Source: Epiperipatus broadwayi
Taxonomy: Eukaryota; Onychophora; Udeonychophora; Euonychophora; Peripatidae
Length of the DNA stretch: 64,000 nt
Assembly (NCBI GenBank): GCA_028023455.1
Contig: JAQFVV010000153.1
Coordinates: forward strand, 1,620,212 to 1,684,211
Direction of reading: 5' to 3'
A program made the position numbers and the translations under genes. Shown in pieces: positions 47,276 to 61,364 of the stretch. Each line of letters starts with the position of its first letter. The first letter of the stretch is position 1. A model generated the notes under the pieces. The model worked only from the letters and a program-made list of their open reading frames with translations. It did not search any database and was not told the DNA's origin.

Positions 47276-47345
47276 TAATATGAGATGCACTGAGAGTAGT
47301 GGGTCGTGTGAAAGTCTGAATTCGAATCCCGCATATATTACATAT
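47276..47345 (+). repeat. HH repeat-related fragment with box B-like motif
   Basis: GTGAAAGTCTGAATTCGAATCCC corresponds to the family's GAAAGTCTGAGTTCAAATCC segment, but here it reads like a tRNA box B (TTCGAATCC). It is flanked by ATGAGATGCACTGAGAG, which resembles the family's ATGAGATAGTGTGGATAG. It is a short, divergent member or a shared ancestor. Confidence 0.5.
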
Positions 47346-50300
47346 ATAAATGCAGGTTTAAGCCTGCACAATGTATTAATTAAGTATAACTGTAAATGAA
47401 GAAAAAAGGGATATTTTTTTTTCTTGTATAGTTTCGTATATTTTTTTAACAAAACTTAAAACAAGAAAGGACTAAGATCTTTAAAAGTTTTTATCAGATT
47501 AATTTAAAAAAAGAAAGGATTCGATCTTTATCTCTGAAAAATAAAAGTTCGTTATTAAATAATTAAAAAAACAAGAACTGATTGGGATTTTTGTTTCTAA
47601 AGAAATGAAGATTGCTTTCAATTAGTGTTCAAATAAAAAAAAATTTTTTTTTTTAAAAAAAAAGTTAGTCAAAGCTTATTGCAGTAATTTCTGGAGTAGT
47701 CATATTATTGGATAGAAGATTGTTATCAAGGTTGCTTTTTAAAACTCAAAGGAATGTGTGGATCATAGAATTCAGTAGCCCTTCAGTAGTGATAACGTCA
47801 CTAGTCAGATGCTCAGTTCAGAAATCTAATGTTAGACTAATCCCATAATATAATATTATTATGGAGTTATAAAAACCTATTATCTTCAAAATATACCAGA
47901 AGAGATACTCAACTAGCAACTACAAAAGAAGGCTAGAAAAAAAATCTCCAGTAAAATGAAGTGTTTGTTATAGGTGTATACCTAATATATTTATAAATGT
48001 TCTAGTAAAAAAAAGTAATAATTAAAAATATTGAATAATTTTTTTAATTGTTTTGTTGAATATATTTTTTTCTTCATTAAAATGGCCTGGGGACATCCTC
48101 ATTTTCAAAAAGAAAAATGGAAGAGAGGTTCAAGTTATTTTTTTTCCTTTGTTTTGAAATATTTTTTTCTAGGGTTTAGTTATTATAAGTAGAATAGGCA
48201 TTTAGATTAAATTTTAATTAATTAAGGAGAATCAAAAGAGAGTAATAATTATATGTGCTATATAATATTATATATGTATTGCATGAATAAGTTCCAAATG
48301 TGGAGAATTTATTTACTACATAGAATCATTGGAAGTTTTAGTTATTTTCTGTTCAATTGTTTATAATCTGAGTTATATATTATATATGTGTAAACTTTGA
48401 GTTTCCACATTATTACTTCTATTTTTTTTATTCTTTTGTTAATTAGTTAATTTTATTAAATAAATTCTAACATTTTTTTATTCCTTTATTCTTCTATCTG
48501 ACTGTTCTATTAATTACCAATGTGTGTGGGATGGATTTCGTTATAGAATTGTGGTTTAAGGGATTTGTAACTTTTTTAAATAATAGAATGAATAAAACAT
48601 ATATATTTTTTCTTACTTAAAATCCAAAGCACTTGGAATCTCAAAGCTATGTGAATGTGTGGATATCCAGATGGTCTCTGTAGATTCATGTGGATGATGC
48701 TAATGTCATAAAATTTACCTTTAAAATCTTATATACTTCGTTTTATAAATTTGATAACGTTTATTGGTAATCAATATACTTATGATACTTAATGGCCCAG
48801 AGCATTCAAAATGACCGGCATTAATATAAAGGTCTCAGAATTTTTGATATAGATTTATCTTTATCATTACTTTTAGCACTTTTGCATGTGCACACAAATG
48901 AAATAATGATGATTGTTTTTATAATGTGCCTTAAGTTAGACTTTCACTCATTATAATATGCCTTAAGTTTGGCATCTGCTAAATGATAATTAGCTTACGT
49001 TTTTGTATTATGTCACTTTTAAATCCATTCTCAAGAGTCAACTGTTAATTCTTGATAATTATTGCTTGTGATGTTATGTTTAAATCTTGGATATTACTTA
49101 TATTGAATTCAGATGCTGATTGTTTGCTCTTTTTCTACATCAGTAAAAACGGTGATGCTTTTGTTGATGTTTTGGAGGATGCTGACTTCCCATTACCCCT
49201 ACTATAACAACTCATACCAATTGTTATAATATATATATATTAAAAATGAGAAGTATAAAATATATAGAAATATGTAAAAATACTAAATTAAGAGATAAGT
49301 ATATAATTATAAATATATAAACAAAAAAATATGTCTAAAATAATTATCAGTAATAATAATAACGTTAAAATGTTAACTTTAACTTTATCACCGATTCTTA
49401 TGTAGAAATCAGATTTAAAATACCCCCAAAACCTTTTTGGAGTCGTTATCTCCTTTATTTTAAATTTTAAACTTTCACAAGTAATATTAAACTTTTTTCT
49501 CCTCTTTCCTTTTTTTTCTTTGTTTTTGTTTTTTTTCACTATATACACAAAACATTCTAACATATCTTTTATAAATCTTTTTTAAGTATAGTGTCTTTTT
49601 TTTTTTTAAATAAACTTACTTATTTTACTTATTCAGCACTTTCTATTGCAATTTATATTTATTACTTTCTAATTTACTTAGAAAATTATCTAATCTTTTT
49701 TACTTTTTTTTAATTGGCAAAAAATATTTGTTTACTAAGTAAACCTATACTTCAAATAAAATATTTACTGTCCTCTCTTCTAAAACTAACTTCAGTCACT
49801 AAAAGTTAAGTTTTATTTCTAATGTCAATTAACCAAGTCTCTTAAGTACTTCAAACTTCTAATTTTTTGGGCAACTACCATTGTAATTTTTTATCATCTT
49901 TTCCTAAATTCACTACTTAAATTCATTTTCATTTCAAACTCCACATTATTATTATTTATTGCATAAAAATTTAAAATTAAATGAATGAAAAAAAAAAACA
50001 ATACTATAGCTTTAATTATTATAAAGTCACCTGAAAAAGTTATAAAAATTAATAAAAAAACAAACACCAATGCTTAAGAATATTCATTTTATATAAAGAA
50101 GCTTTTAAAACAAAGTTTTAATGACTCTGTTCCCTTTTATAAATCAAGAACTCTTTTTTATATAGTTCCCTTTCCAAGAAAGCATTTTGACCTACTGGAC
50201 TTGTCACTTAAAGTAAGCTCTACATGTACCATTATTTTGCATTTCTGACATATTAAATCATTTTTTTTTTTATAAGTACATGTACTTTTTTGCAATTACT

Positions 50301-50553
50301 TATTTCATATTCATCTTTTTAATAAGTATTTAAATAATTAATAATTATTTTTATTAGGTTACAAATTATTACATTTTATTTATTGTTAGATGTATTTTAA
50401 ATTTAATAAAGTTCAAATATATCTATAATAATATTAAGTGGGTGCATAATGATTTCCATCTTTTAACCTCTTAACTTTAACAGGCAAGTAAATATGATAA
50501 AAATATATTTCTCCGAATAAATTAAAACTAAAAATTTAATTATCATTAAATAA

Positions 50554-50554
<1 letters not shown>
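47346..50554. other. 3.2-kb AT-rich region without recognised gene
   Basis: No protein family, RNA or shared repeat was recognised. A direct copy pair, ATAATGTGCCTTAAGTTAGA and ATAATATGCCTTAAGTTTGG, lies near 48920-48975. Frames present are short and lysine- or phenylalanine-rich. Confidence 0.42.

Positions 50555-50616
<62 letters not shown>
50555..50616. repeat. (GATT)n microsatellite
   Basis: About 15 GATT units. Confidence 0.97.
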
Positions 50617-50627
<11 letters not shown>

Positions 50628-50962
50628 AAACAAATAGATAAATGGATAAGTAGACTGATAGTGAATAAAAATAAACAGCCTTTAAATAGCCTAAGTTGGA
50701 CTATGTCTTTCCAACAGCTTTCTCAGAGAGACAGTGAAATAAAAGGTATTATTCATAAGTTATTAAATATTATTATGATGAAGTTATAAATAGGTTGATA
50801 AATAAATAGATAAATGGATAAATAAACTGAAAGAGAATAAAGATAAACAGCCTTCAAATAGCCTAAGCCAGGGCAATGTCTCTCCAATAGTTTTCTTAGG
50901 GAGACATTGAAATTAAAGGTATTGTTCACAAGACTTATTAAATAATGTTGTGATAAATTTTT
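50617..50962 (+). repeat. Tandem duplication, two units of about 172 bp
   Basis: The units 50617-50790 and 50791-50962 share ATAGATAAATGGATAA, ATAAACAGCCTT…AAATAGCC and GAGACA-TGAAAT-AAAGGTATT in order. Identity is about 85% by eye. No coding sequence. The unit may come from slippage adjoining the GATT tract. Confidence 0.85.
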
Positions 50963-51234
50963 ATGCATTTTACAGTTCTTGCTTTAAATTCTAGAGATTA
51001 TTGCTAAGGACCGATTTAATGATCAACATTAAATAATTAAATGAATGAGCTATAAGGTGGCTATCTAAAAAAAAAAATCTATTCCTAATTGAGATCAAAA
51101 ATTCATATCTTATCTAACCAAAATTTAAATCCAGGTTTTGAGAATGGTTTTATATGTATATATAATATTATTTACTAAATGCAACGATCTTATCTAATTA
51201 AAGAGAAAGGATTTCCATGTTTAATATATGCCCT

Positions 51235-51640
51235 GTACTGATCTTATAATAGCTCAATGATGTCATGTTGAGTACTGACAATACTCTCAAACTCAAATTC
51301 AAGATAGATATTTTTAAAGATAAGATCAGACCTCTTATCTTTAAATCTAAATTCTAATTGTATATCCAATCTAAAACATCTCAATTTGAAAGCATGAAGA
51401 TATTTTTTTATTCACTTTTACATCCATTACTTTCTATCATACATTAACTTAGCAAAAATTTTCAATTTATTATGTAAAGTACTGAAGATACTCTCAACTC
51501 AAATACATTGTATATTTTAAAGATGTATATTCTCTTTAATTATATATGATCTCTGTAGGTGGTAAATAATAAAATCAGTTTAGCTCATATATTAAAGGTG
51601 GATATTCTTTCTCTTTAATTATATATATATATATTATAAC
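51235..51640 (+). repeat. Dispersed repeat Z
   Basis: It shares TATAATAGCTCA-TGATGTCATGTTGA and ACTGACAATACTCTCAAACT with the minus strand of 24735-25090. A second, partial unit starts near 51477 (AAGTACTGAAGATACTCTCA). It ends in a TA run near 51630. Unclassified. Confidence 0.65.
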
Positions 51641-51975
51641 ACCCACCGACATATCTATATTCCCCGTTTGCATACATATATATATATATATATGGTTGCA
51701 GAAAAGAGTTTGCTATTAACTGAAAGGAGACCCTTTGATTTCTCTTGGAGGCCTTAAAAGAACTGAGCAAGGCAAATTTCTAATGTCCACTCCATACATT
51801 CTTGTCATTGCAGCTGTTATTACTATGTGATTATTCATATAGTATACAAACATGGATGGGCTGCTCACAAACATGCATTAGCCAATGTGGTGAGTTTATT
51901 GGCTTTTTACCTTCAAGTTTAAGAATATTTTTCTCAATATATACAAGCATGACAGACAAAAATAAATCATGGTCC

Positions 51976-52800
51976 TTATTCCCAGGAGGCTGTAAAGTCA
52001 CCAACCAAGGCAGTGGTTGGTGCCCGAAGACGGAGGGTGTTAAGAATCCCCAGATTGTGAATTCAGGCTGCCATTTGATGATGACTTTTTATTTAGGTAC
52101 TTACAACTGCAGATCACTTTCAAGTGAAGGAAGATTGCAAGAGTTAGAAGAAAAACTGTCTTATATTAAATGGGACATTATTAGACTTTGTGAAGTTAAA
52201 AGAAAAGGTGAAGAAACAATTGATTTAAAAAGTGGACATATACTCTACTATAAAGGCACAATATTGGAAATACAAGTGGAGTAGGATTCATTATAAATAA
52301 AAAATGGAAGAATAACATTGTGGAGATTGATAGTGCATCAGAGTGGCAAGATTAGTTTTACAACATAATAGCAGGTACCAAATGCAGATAATTCAGGTTT
52401 ATGCCCCAACAAATTCTCATAGTGATGAAGTTATAGAAGATTTTTATATGGATGTACAAAATGCTTTTGATCAGAGTAAACAAAATTTTAAAATTGTTAT
52501 TGGAGACTTTAATGCTAGAATTGGTAAACAAATGAAAGATGAAAATGCTGTAGGTAACTTTGGTTATGGTAATAGAAATGAGAGAGGACAGAATTGTGGA
52601 GTTTTCAGAAAAAGAAAAACTTTATATTATGAATTCTTTTTTTGAGAAAAATGTTAAAAGGAAATGGACATGGAAGCATCCAAATGAAGGTACAACAGAA
52701 CTGAATTATATTTTGACTAGCACAAAATACATATTTCAAGATTGTAATGTACTTAATAAATTTAATACAGAAAGTGATCATTGATTAGTAAGATGTAAGA
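51976..52800 (+). pseudogene. RTE apurinic-type endonuclease domain (broken)
   Basis: This AP-endonuclease-like domain would nick target DNA to prime reverse transcription. Visible motifs: LGTYNCRSLSSEGRLQELEE near 52095; the catalytic glutamate box LCEVKRKGEE near 52190; QIIQVYAPTNSHSDE near 52388; the aspartate box VIGDFNARIG near 52498; TWKHPNEG near 52671; and SDH at 52775-52783, directly followed by an in-frame TGA where the family has an arginine codon. A frameshift occurs near 52260-52345 and another near 52600. The frame starting at 51802 includes leader sequence, so its start is not a reliable initiator. Inactive. Confidence 0.88.
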
Positions 52801-53069
52801 TACATGTTAATGCAAAACTAGAGAGACAAAAATTATTTTAAAAACAAACAATATTTATAGTTGATATTCCTAATCTTCAGAAACATTCTAATGAATTTAA
52901 ATTAGAACTTACAAATTGGTTTGAAGTATTAGTAGATTTTAAACATGATTCAGATTTGAATGACATTAATAGAAAAATAACTGATACACTTTTAAAAACT
53001 GCAACAAAGATAGCTGGTAGAAAAAAGCAGCAATTGACCAATAAAAATTTTATTGAGACTAGAGAATTT

Positions 53070-54800
53070 CTATGTAGAAAAGAATAAATATGAGAATATA
53101 CAACAATGATGCATTAAAAAAGATTGAATATCTCGATTTTTGTAAAATGGTGCAAAAAAGAGTTGAAAATGATATAAGACAGTATAATTGTGAACTAACA
53201 AGGGAAGCTGTAGAAGAGAATAAAAGTTTAAAGAATGTAAAACAACATGTTGATATTGGTAGGAAATTTATATCTGCAATAAAAAAAAAAAGATGACATA
53301 ATTACTAAAAAGAGAGATAACATCATGAAATGTGTAAAAGACATCTATCAAGAATTATATAGTAATAAAGAACAAGTGCCTCCTATACCTATTATATCTT
53401 CTGAATTGCCCAGAATTTTGCATGAGGAAGTGAGACATGCAATTAAATTTATGAAGAAAAGGAAGGCTCCAGATAATGATGGAATTATAATTGATATATT
53501 AAAAGAAGCAGGTGAAGAAATAGAAAATTTTTTAGCAAAATTATATACCAAATGTCTAAATGATGAAGATGTACTATATGATTGGAAGAATACAGTATTA
53601 ATATTAATATTTAAAAAAGGTGATAAAGAAGATATTAGAAATTACAGACCTATCAGTCTTTTATTGGTTTTATACAAAAATTTTATAAGATAATTACTAG
53701 TTGTCTACAGAAAACACTGGATTTCCACCAACCAAGAGAACAAGCTGGATTTAAAAATGGTTTCAGTACAGTAGATCATATCCAGGTATTGAGAGAAGTT
53801 ATAGAAAGGACAAATGAATATGAGTTGCCATTATGCTTAGGATTTGTAGATTATGAAAAGGCTTTTGATTCTATAAACATTTCTTCAGTGATTAAAGCAT
53901 TGGATCATCAAGGTATAGATCCAGAATATTGTCATATTTTAAAGAATATTTATAAAAATGCAACAGCAACAATTAGATTACATAATGATAGTAGGAAAAT
54001 CAACCTTGAAAAGGGTGTAAGACAGGATGACTCCATATCTCCAAAACTTTTTACAACAGTGCTGCAAGAAGTATTTTGTGGATTAAAATGGGAAGCTAAA
54101 GGAGTGAAAGTAAATGGAGATTATTTAAGCCATTTAGATTTTGAAGATGATGTAATTGTTTTTGCAAATAATGCTTTAGAGCTGCATGAAATGTTGCAGG
54201 AGTTATCATATGAAAGTATGAAAGTAGGACTAAAGATAAATGTTAAAAAGTCTAAAGTAATGTTCAATAGATTTTCTCGAAATATGAAAATAAAGATTGA
54301 TTATGATGAATTAGAAGAAGTTAACAGTTACCAATACCTTGGTCAGATTATTAATACAGATGGAAATATAATGGATGAAATTAATCATAGAATTAAACTT
54401 GGTTAGAGTGCTTTTGGTAGAAATAACTTGATACTAAAAGGAAATATGCCTGTGTGTTTGGAAACGAAGGTTTTTAATAAATGTGTTTTAATAGTTCTTA
54501 CTTATGGATCTGAGAATTGAACACTTAATAGAAGAGCAATACAGAGACTTCAGACCACTCAAAGAAATATGGAGATATGCAAGTTGGGAATAACAAAAAG
54601 AGATCGAAAATGCAATGTATGGGTAAGAGAACAAACAGGTGTTACTGACCTCATTGAAAAAATTAAAAGACTGAAGTGGAGTTGGGCTGGACATATTGCT
54701 AGAAGAGATGATAATAGATGGACAATTGAAATTTTAAACTGGATTCCAAGAGATTGTAAAAGACCAGAAAGAGACCATATGTGAGATGGATGGGTGAAAT
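53070..54800 (+). pseudogene. RTE reverse transcriptase (broken)
   Basis: Visible in order: the linker RIYNNDALKKIEYLDFCK; QELYSNKEQ near 53350; KAPDNDGIIIDILKEAGEE near 53464; IFKKGDKEDIRNYRPISLL near 53608 (motifs 1-2); motif A FVDYEKAFDSI near 53848; motif B GVRQDDSISPKLF near 54015, where RQG is usual; motif C FEDDVIVFA near 54139, where FADD is usual; motif D GLKINVKKSKVMF; and YQYLGQIINTDGN near 54332. A TAG at 54404-54406 replaces a tryptophan codon in KLGWSAFG. The C-terminal AGHIARRDDNRWTIEILNW follows near 54685. A frameshift lies near 53690. Both active-site neighbours (D for G, E for A) differ, so it is likely dead even in domain terms. Confidence 0.88.
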
Positions 54801-54902
54801 AAGAAAGTGTGCAGGGGTGATGTGGAGAAGAGAAACTAAAGATAGGGAAAGATAGATTGAAATTGGAGAGACTTTCATCCTGCAGTGGATTGATGATGGT
54901 TG

Positions 54903-55904
<1,002 letters not shown>

Positions 55905-56985
55905 CTATTAATTATGTAATACTGAGAATATGTAAATATATAAATGAAGATGCAAATGCACATATTATAACAATTCACAAATCATTCTTACTAGAGTCAT
56001 TTTAACAATTTTAAAAAGAATTTTTATTCTTTTTAATCAAGGCTAATTTATTAGTTAGACAAAAAATGTTCACTTTTTTCTAAATTTTTAAATTAAATAT
56101 TCAAAGAGATGAAACTTTGTAAAAATAGTGATCTTTATAAAATTCAATCTATTTCATAATTTCAAATAACAATTAATAAATAAATTTTTAATATTTTTTA
56201 AGAACACTGTTAACAAGAAATGGCTATTAAATATATTGTGATGAGAACATATAATAATATTAATGGAGAAGCTAGTTCCAAATGTATACATGTTATTATA
56301 ACAATACATAAATCAATCTTACTAAAGTCATTTTAATAATAATAATATTTAAAGTCATTTTAATAAATTTGGAAGAAGAAAAACTCCTTTTCTAAGATTA
56401 CTTTTCCAATAATATTATTATATATTGTCAGCATTATCTTAATTGTTATTTGAAACTATAAATAGATTTGATTAATACTTTACAAAGATCTTTGCTATTG
56501 ACAATGTAGAGATTAGAGAAAATAGACCATTTTTTGTCCAACTAATAAATTAGCATTATTGTGAAAGTGGGTGGTTTTGTAAGTTCATTAAAAATGATTC
56601 TGATAATTTTGATGTGTGAATTTGTAGTATAATATATACATTCAGAGATTGGTTTCTCCATTATTATATATTGTCTGTGCTTCAGTTGCAGAGTTATTAA
56701 AATTATTAGAATTTATGTCTTAATTGCTATTTGATTCTGTAAACTTGTTGGATTAATACTTTTTCAAAACTTACTACTAATACAAAATCCCCCCCCCCTT
56801 ATAGAACAATACGTGTCAATAAAAATGAACACTTTTTTATCTAGCTAATAAATTAGCATTGATATAAAAAGTGGGTTTTCTTTGTAAGTTTATTAAAATG
56901 ACTTTTTTAAATCTTGAATTGCGAATTGTTATCACAGTATGTGCATTTGGGGATTGTTTTTTTCATTAATATTATTAGACATTTG
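55905..56985. repeat. Inverted tandem repeat cluster
   Basis: At least four related units are present. Two are in plus orientation: about 56395-56670 and 56670-56985, offset about 280-300 bp, sharing AATAAATTAGCATT, GATTAATACTTT and GTAAGTT-ATTAAAATGA. Two are in minus orientation, at about 55905-56160 and 56230-56380: the complement of CTAATAAATTAGC is at 56042, and TATAACAAT-CA-AAATCA-TCTTACTA is repeated. The cluster is thus a large, loose inverted structure centred near 56385. No coding sequence; class unknown. Confidence 0.65.
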
Positions 56986-57952
56986 TCAATCACTGATATT
57001 TTTAAAAAAAGTCCATATACTATCTAAATAAAAGTCCCCTCTCACGTTAAAATTCATATTATGGATATAATAGGATAATCCATTAATCATTGCACTACAT
57101 TAAAGTCTAATGCATAACAATTAGCATATCCAATAGCCACACTGATAAGACCATATCAAATGAGACTTGGAAAAAATTTCAAATCATAAGTAATTTTAGA
57201 ATTTTTCTTTCAGGTTTGTAGCTTTTAGTTCATTTAATTAAGTTAATAGTTAGTAACCAATAAATGGGCGTTTAGTTCTTATTAGCTAGTTCTTATTAAA
57301 GATTCCAGGCTAATATAATTTGTTCACATGAGTGGCAATGTGTTGTTTGTAAGTCAAAATGCAGTTACAATATAATGTGGTAAAGGCGTTATACTAGTCA
57401 GGAGTCCATAATATACTTTCATCTTTACTATATCAAATGCCCTTTCTACATATATATATACGTGCACACACTATTATTTTAGTAAAATTTATTTGAGTTA
57501 AGAACTGAATAAAATTTATTATGCATATATTTAATTTCGGCAAACTTGAAATAATACCACTGCTTAATGCAATTCTTTTTTGAGTTGTTAATGAGTTCTC
57601 AGTTTAACGTTCTAATTATTTTCATTTAAACTGAAATGAGACAGTTAAGAAATACATGAAATTAAAACAGCAAGACAACTGAATATTGCTTTGATCTTTT
57701 TTCTTTCACTTCATTCTTTATTTGTCGTGATATTAATTTTCAAAAACTCCTGGTGATTATTATAATCAAAGTTCTGTTTTTCATACCACAAACCAATGAA
57801 AATATAATAATTACCGTAACAGATTTTTTCATTTTTGCGACGATTTTCTTATTTATTTATTTTTTTTATTTACTACCTTTAGTACCCCCTCCCCCAATTA
57901 CATGCGTGTAGTATATGAACTTTTCTAGTTAAAGTATATATCACAATCAATT
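56986..57952. other. AT-rich spacer
   Basis: Nothing recognised. Confidence 0.4.
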
Positions 57953-58225
57953 TGGTTTACAAGTGTCAAATTGTCTGTACTCACAACTTTGACACCAACC
58001 ATTTCAGATAAATACACTTTTGATTAATACTAATCACTTATTAAACGAGAGATTATCTTTAGTCCAGATATCTTTAATTCTCAGTTAAAGATTAATATAT
58101 TTGTGTTTATATAACGTACGCGAAATAACTCAACATTATCTTTCCTATTTTATATATAATATATTTTATGATTAATTAAAACCATTTCACCATACATTTT
58201 CAAACCACATGAATAAAAATAATTT
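57953..58225 (+). repeat. Dispersed repeat Y, copy 1
   Basis: TTTCAGATAAATACACTTTTGATTA…ACTAATCACTTATTAAAC-AGAGATTAT, then a later CACATGAATAAAA segment, recur in the same order at 61365-61640 over about 250 bp with moderate divergence. Confidence 0.7.
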
Positions 58226-60532
58226 TCAATCTTCTTTTTTTACACATGAATTTCTCAATTTTAATTTATTTCCTCATTCTTGGTAAAAAAAAAAAAAAAA
58301 AGGGAAGAGAAAGAGAAAAAGATTATTTGCCTTTTGTAATTCATTTTGTACTTTTTGCGTGTGTGTTCCATATAAGGAGAAAATGTTTGAACATATCTAT
58401 TGAATAAAAAAAATACAATATCATAACAATTGTGAATTTATGCGTCAGTTGTTAATAATAATTATTGATATTGCCATTGATGCATGAGCTAAGATTTAAG
58501 TCTAGTCTAGGTAAAACTTGAACGATTTTTCACATTTCAAATAGGCTTTGATTTTTTTTTTCCATTGGTTAGCTAATCTCCAAGCTAACTATCAAAAAAG
58601 TATATACTCAATTATTTTTAGAGTAAATGGCTATCTAGTTGGAGGCTAAATCGGGTGATAGAAAAGTGTAATACAATCTTTCCACCTAGCGTTCACAAAC
58701 CTGGCAATTAACATCTTTTTTTTTTTTCACTGATCCTTATTAGAGAAATGATAGAAAAGTGTTATATTTCTGCAGCAAAATATTTAAAAACTGTTTTATC
58801 TACATTTTTTTTCTTTTATACATATATATTAATCAATATTTTACTTTTAAAAATCAATCAAAATGTTCAAAAAAGTATAAAAGCCTGATATTTTACTATA
58901 GCTTTCTAAACACTTTTTCCCCCAAGGATATACTTATAAATGAGTTTAATTGAGAACCTTCAATGTATATGATTAACTTGTAATAACAGTAAAATGTACA
59001 TATTCTTGCTATTCTTTTATATTAACAATTAAATTAAATCTATTTATGATTGTATATTAATTAAATCATTTTAGTTATAAGTTGATAAGTGGGACAAATC
59101 TTTTATGATTAAATATTTATATGTAGATATAGTTATTTTGAATAATTTTCAACTTAATTTGACCCCACTATTAACCAATCTACTGCTGTTATTGCCTTAT
59201 TCAGGATTGGTCTTTTCTAAGAGATTATATCATTTGTAGCAATGTTAATGTTTCCAATAGTAATATTAAATAATTTATTATTTCTTCTTTAACATAGAAT
59301 GAAAAATCAAATAAAAAAACTTACAATTTTATATTTTTGTGCTCGTTAACAAATCATGAGTTTGGTCTAGAAAATAAATAATTCACTTCAACACTATACC
59401 TGCTCACATTAACGTTTTTCTAATAAATAGAACTGGATTTAGTGTTTAATACCCCATTTAATCTAATACTATATTTTTAAAGCCTCAGACTATAAGAGGA
59501 TATTGGTAAATGTATTATTTATATAAAATGTGTTTTAAAAGTCATAAAGCATTGTATTTCTTACAATACTATAGGATTACTATACACCTTAAGACAAGTT
59601 AACCATAGCACCTTTGCAGTTATTTGAAGGAATCTATACTGGATTAACATTCTATTACATAAACTACTTTAAACTGTTTGAAAACAGTTTGAAATAATCC
59701 ATATATTGATATAAAAATCCCTAGTGCCAACGAGTTAAACTACCTGAATTAATCATTTTACTTCATTGCAGTAATCTAAAATGATTTCTTTTGTTTCTCA
59801 AATGTAAAATATTTCTGCCTAATGTAATCTTATAAAATAAAATTTATTCACTGTTTCAACTAAGTTTATTTTCCTTTTCCAATTAATAATATTCTATTCC
59901 AGTTTGTTTTTGTTTTTTGTTTTTTAAAAATTGTTCTATTGTGTTTTTTTAATATATTTCTCTCTAAAATAATGATTATTTTTTTCATAAGTGACTATAA
60001 TTTGCAAGAAAATATTTGTGCCACTGAGATTTCAATTGAACTATAAACTGTGCTTCTTTGCTTACTTTACAAATATTTCTTTACTATAATCTTTGCAAAT
60101 ATTTCAAGTAATAATAGTTTTCTCATGACAAAAAAATAAAAAATAAAAGATTATGTAATGATCGCAAAACCATTTTTTAATTTTCATTTGGTTAGTGAAA
60201 GAAAACCTTGAGCTATAAATTAATTTTAATCTGCTGTAGAATAAAAACATATATATAATTAAAAAAGTGATGGTGTTTTTTTAAAAAAAAAAAATGAAAA
60301 TTTATGAAGACTGGGATTTAAAGTCTATATTTAAATTTTAAAAAAGAAAAATTATAATTTAATAAAAATTATTTTAAATCATTTGCAACCTAATTAATAG
60401 ATTATTATCTGAAAGAAGTCTGGTTGGAAAGTAAGGCTTTCATAAATTTACTTTATATAATTTGGATAAATAACTACTACATAACAATAGAAATAATTTA
60501 TAGATATAAAAAATGTTTTAAGGTAATCATAC
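58226..60532. other. AT-rich region, nothing recognised
   Basis: No gene recognised. The plus-strand frame at 58759-58953 has no family resemblance. An A run lies near 58290. Confidence 0.42.
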
Positions 60533-60865
60533 CATATTATTGTGTATTCTATTAGATGCCCAGAGATAAATTGTACTGCAATATATATTGGGGAAACTAA
60601 GACAAATATTAAATATCACTTTCAACAACATAAATATACATATTGTATTAGAGCAAGGGAAAATGATACAATTTATTAGGCTTTTTATGTTCACCAAAAT
60701 AGTATAGGCCATATATGTAGTTCAAAGGATTTTGCAATATTAATGCATAAAACACATGATAAAAAACACAAGATTAAACAATCATATCTTATACAAAATT
60801 CATCTTGTGCTATGAATTCAAAATTAATCAGTTTTCTGATTAGTTGTTCCTGGGCAATGCAATAA
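60533..60865 (+). pseudogene. GIY-YIG endonuclease of a Penelope-like element (relic)
   Basis: The frame reads IVYSIRCPEINCTAIYIGET at its start, then KTNIKYHFQQHKYT, a stop near 60678, HQNSIGHICSSKDF, HKTHDKKHKIKQSYLIQNSS and MNSKLISF, with a terminal TAA near 60863. VYSIRC…IYIGET is the GIY-YIG core with the cysteines usual in Penelope-like elements. The following H and the SYLIQ…N-K end match the rest of the domain. This endonuclease nicks DNA for target-primed reverse transcription in such elements. Only this C-terminal domain remains; no reverse transcriptase lies upstream. A homing endonuclease is a less likely reading. Confidence 0.82.
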
Positions 60866-61364
60866 AATGTTGAATTTATTGCTTAGGAGAAAATAGAAGT
60901 TTTTTATTGCCTTGTTAAGACCTGTAGGGGTAGAAAGTTCTTGGCAATAGTTATTTTATTTATATTAATGATTCTCTGTTTTAGCAATTGACTGAATTGT
61001 TATATTGTATTTTATAAGTTGTATTAACAGAAGTATTATATAGACATATTAACATCATAATTAATTTCTATAAAACTAATCTAAATTTGTATCTTTTGGC
61101 TTAACAATATTTTTAATTTACAAAATGAATGGTGTTCTGTATATACATTGATAGATGTATACCATTGTGAATAAAATGTTCAACTATTTCAATTTAATTA
61201 TGTTTTAAGTGTTTGAAACAAATAATTTTCCAGTAATACTTTTAATTTCTGTAATCATAATGATAACATATGCCATCATGAAGCTGAGAAGAGACATTTT
61301 ATAGTAACATATTATATATAGTTTATTATTCAATATAGTTTATTATTCAATATAAGATTTTTAT
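60866..61364. other. AT-rich, possibly 3' sequence of the Penelope-like element
   Basis: Non-coding. It could be the 3' untranslated part of the relic, but no terminal repeat or hammerhead core was found here. Confidence 0.35.

Noticed and set aside
51802-52284. 160-aa frame starting at 51802 as the true LINE ORF start
   Set aside because: The first ~55 residues are leader sequence that is not conserved in copy A as protein. The endonuclease only becomes recognisable from about 52095.
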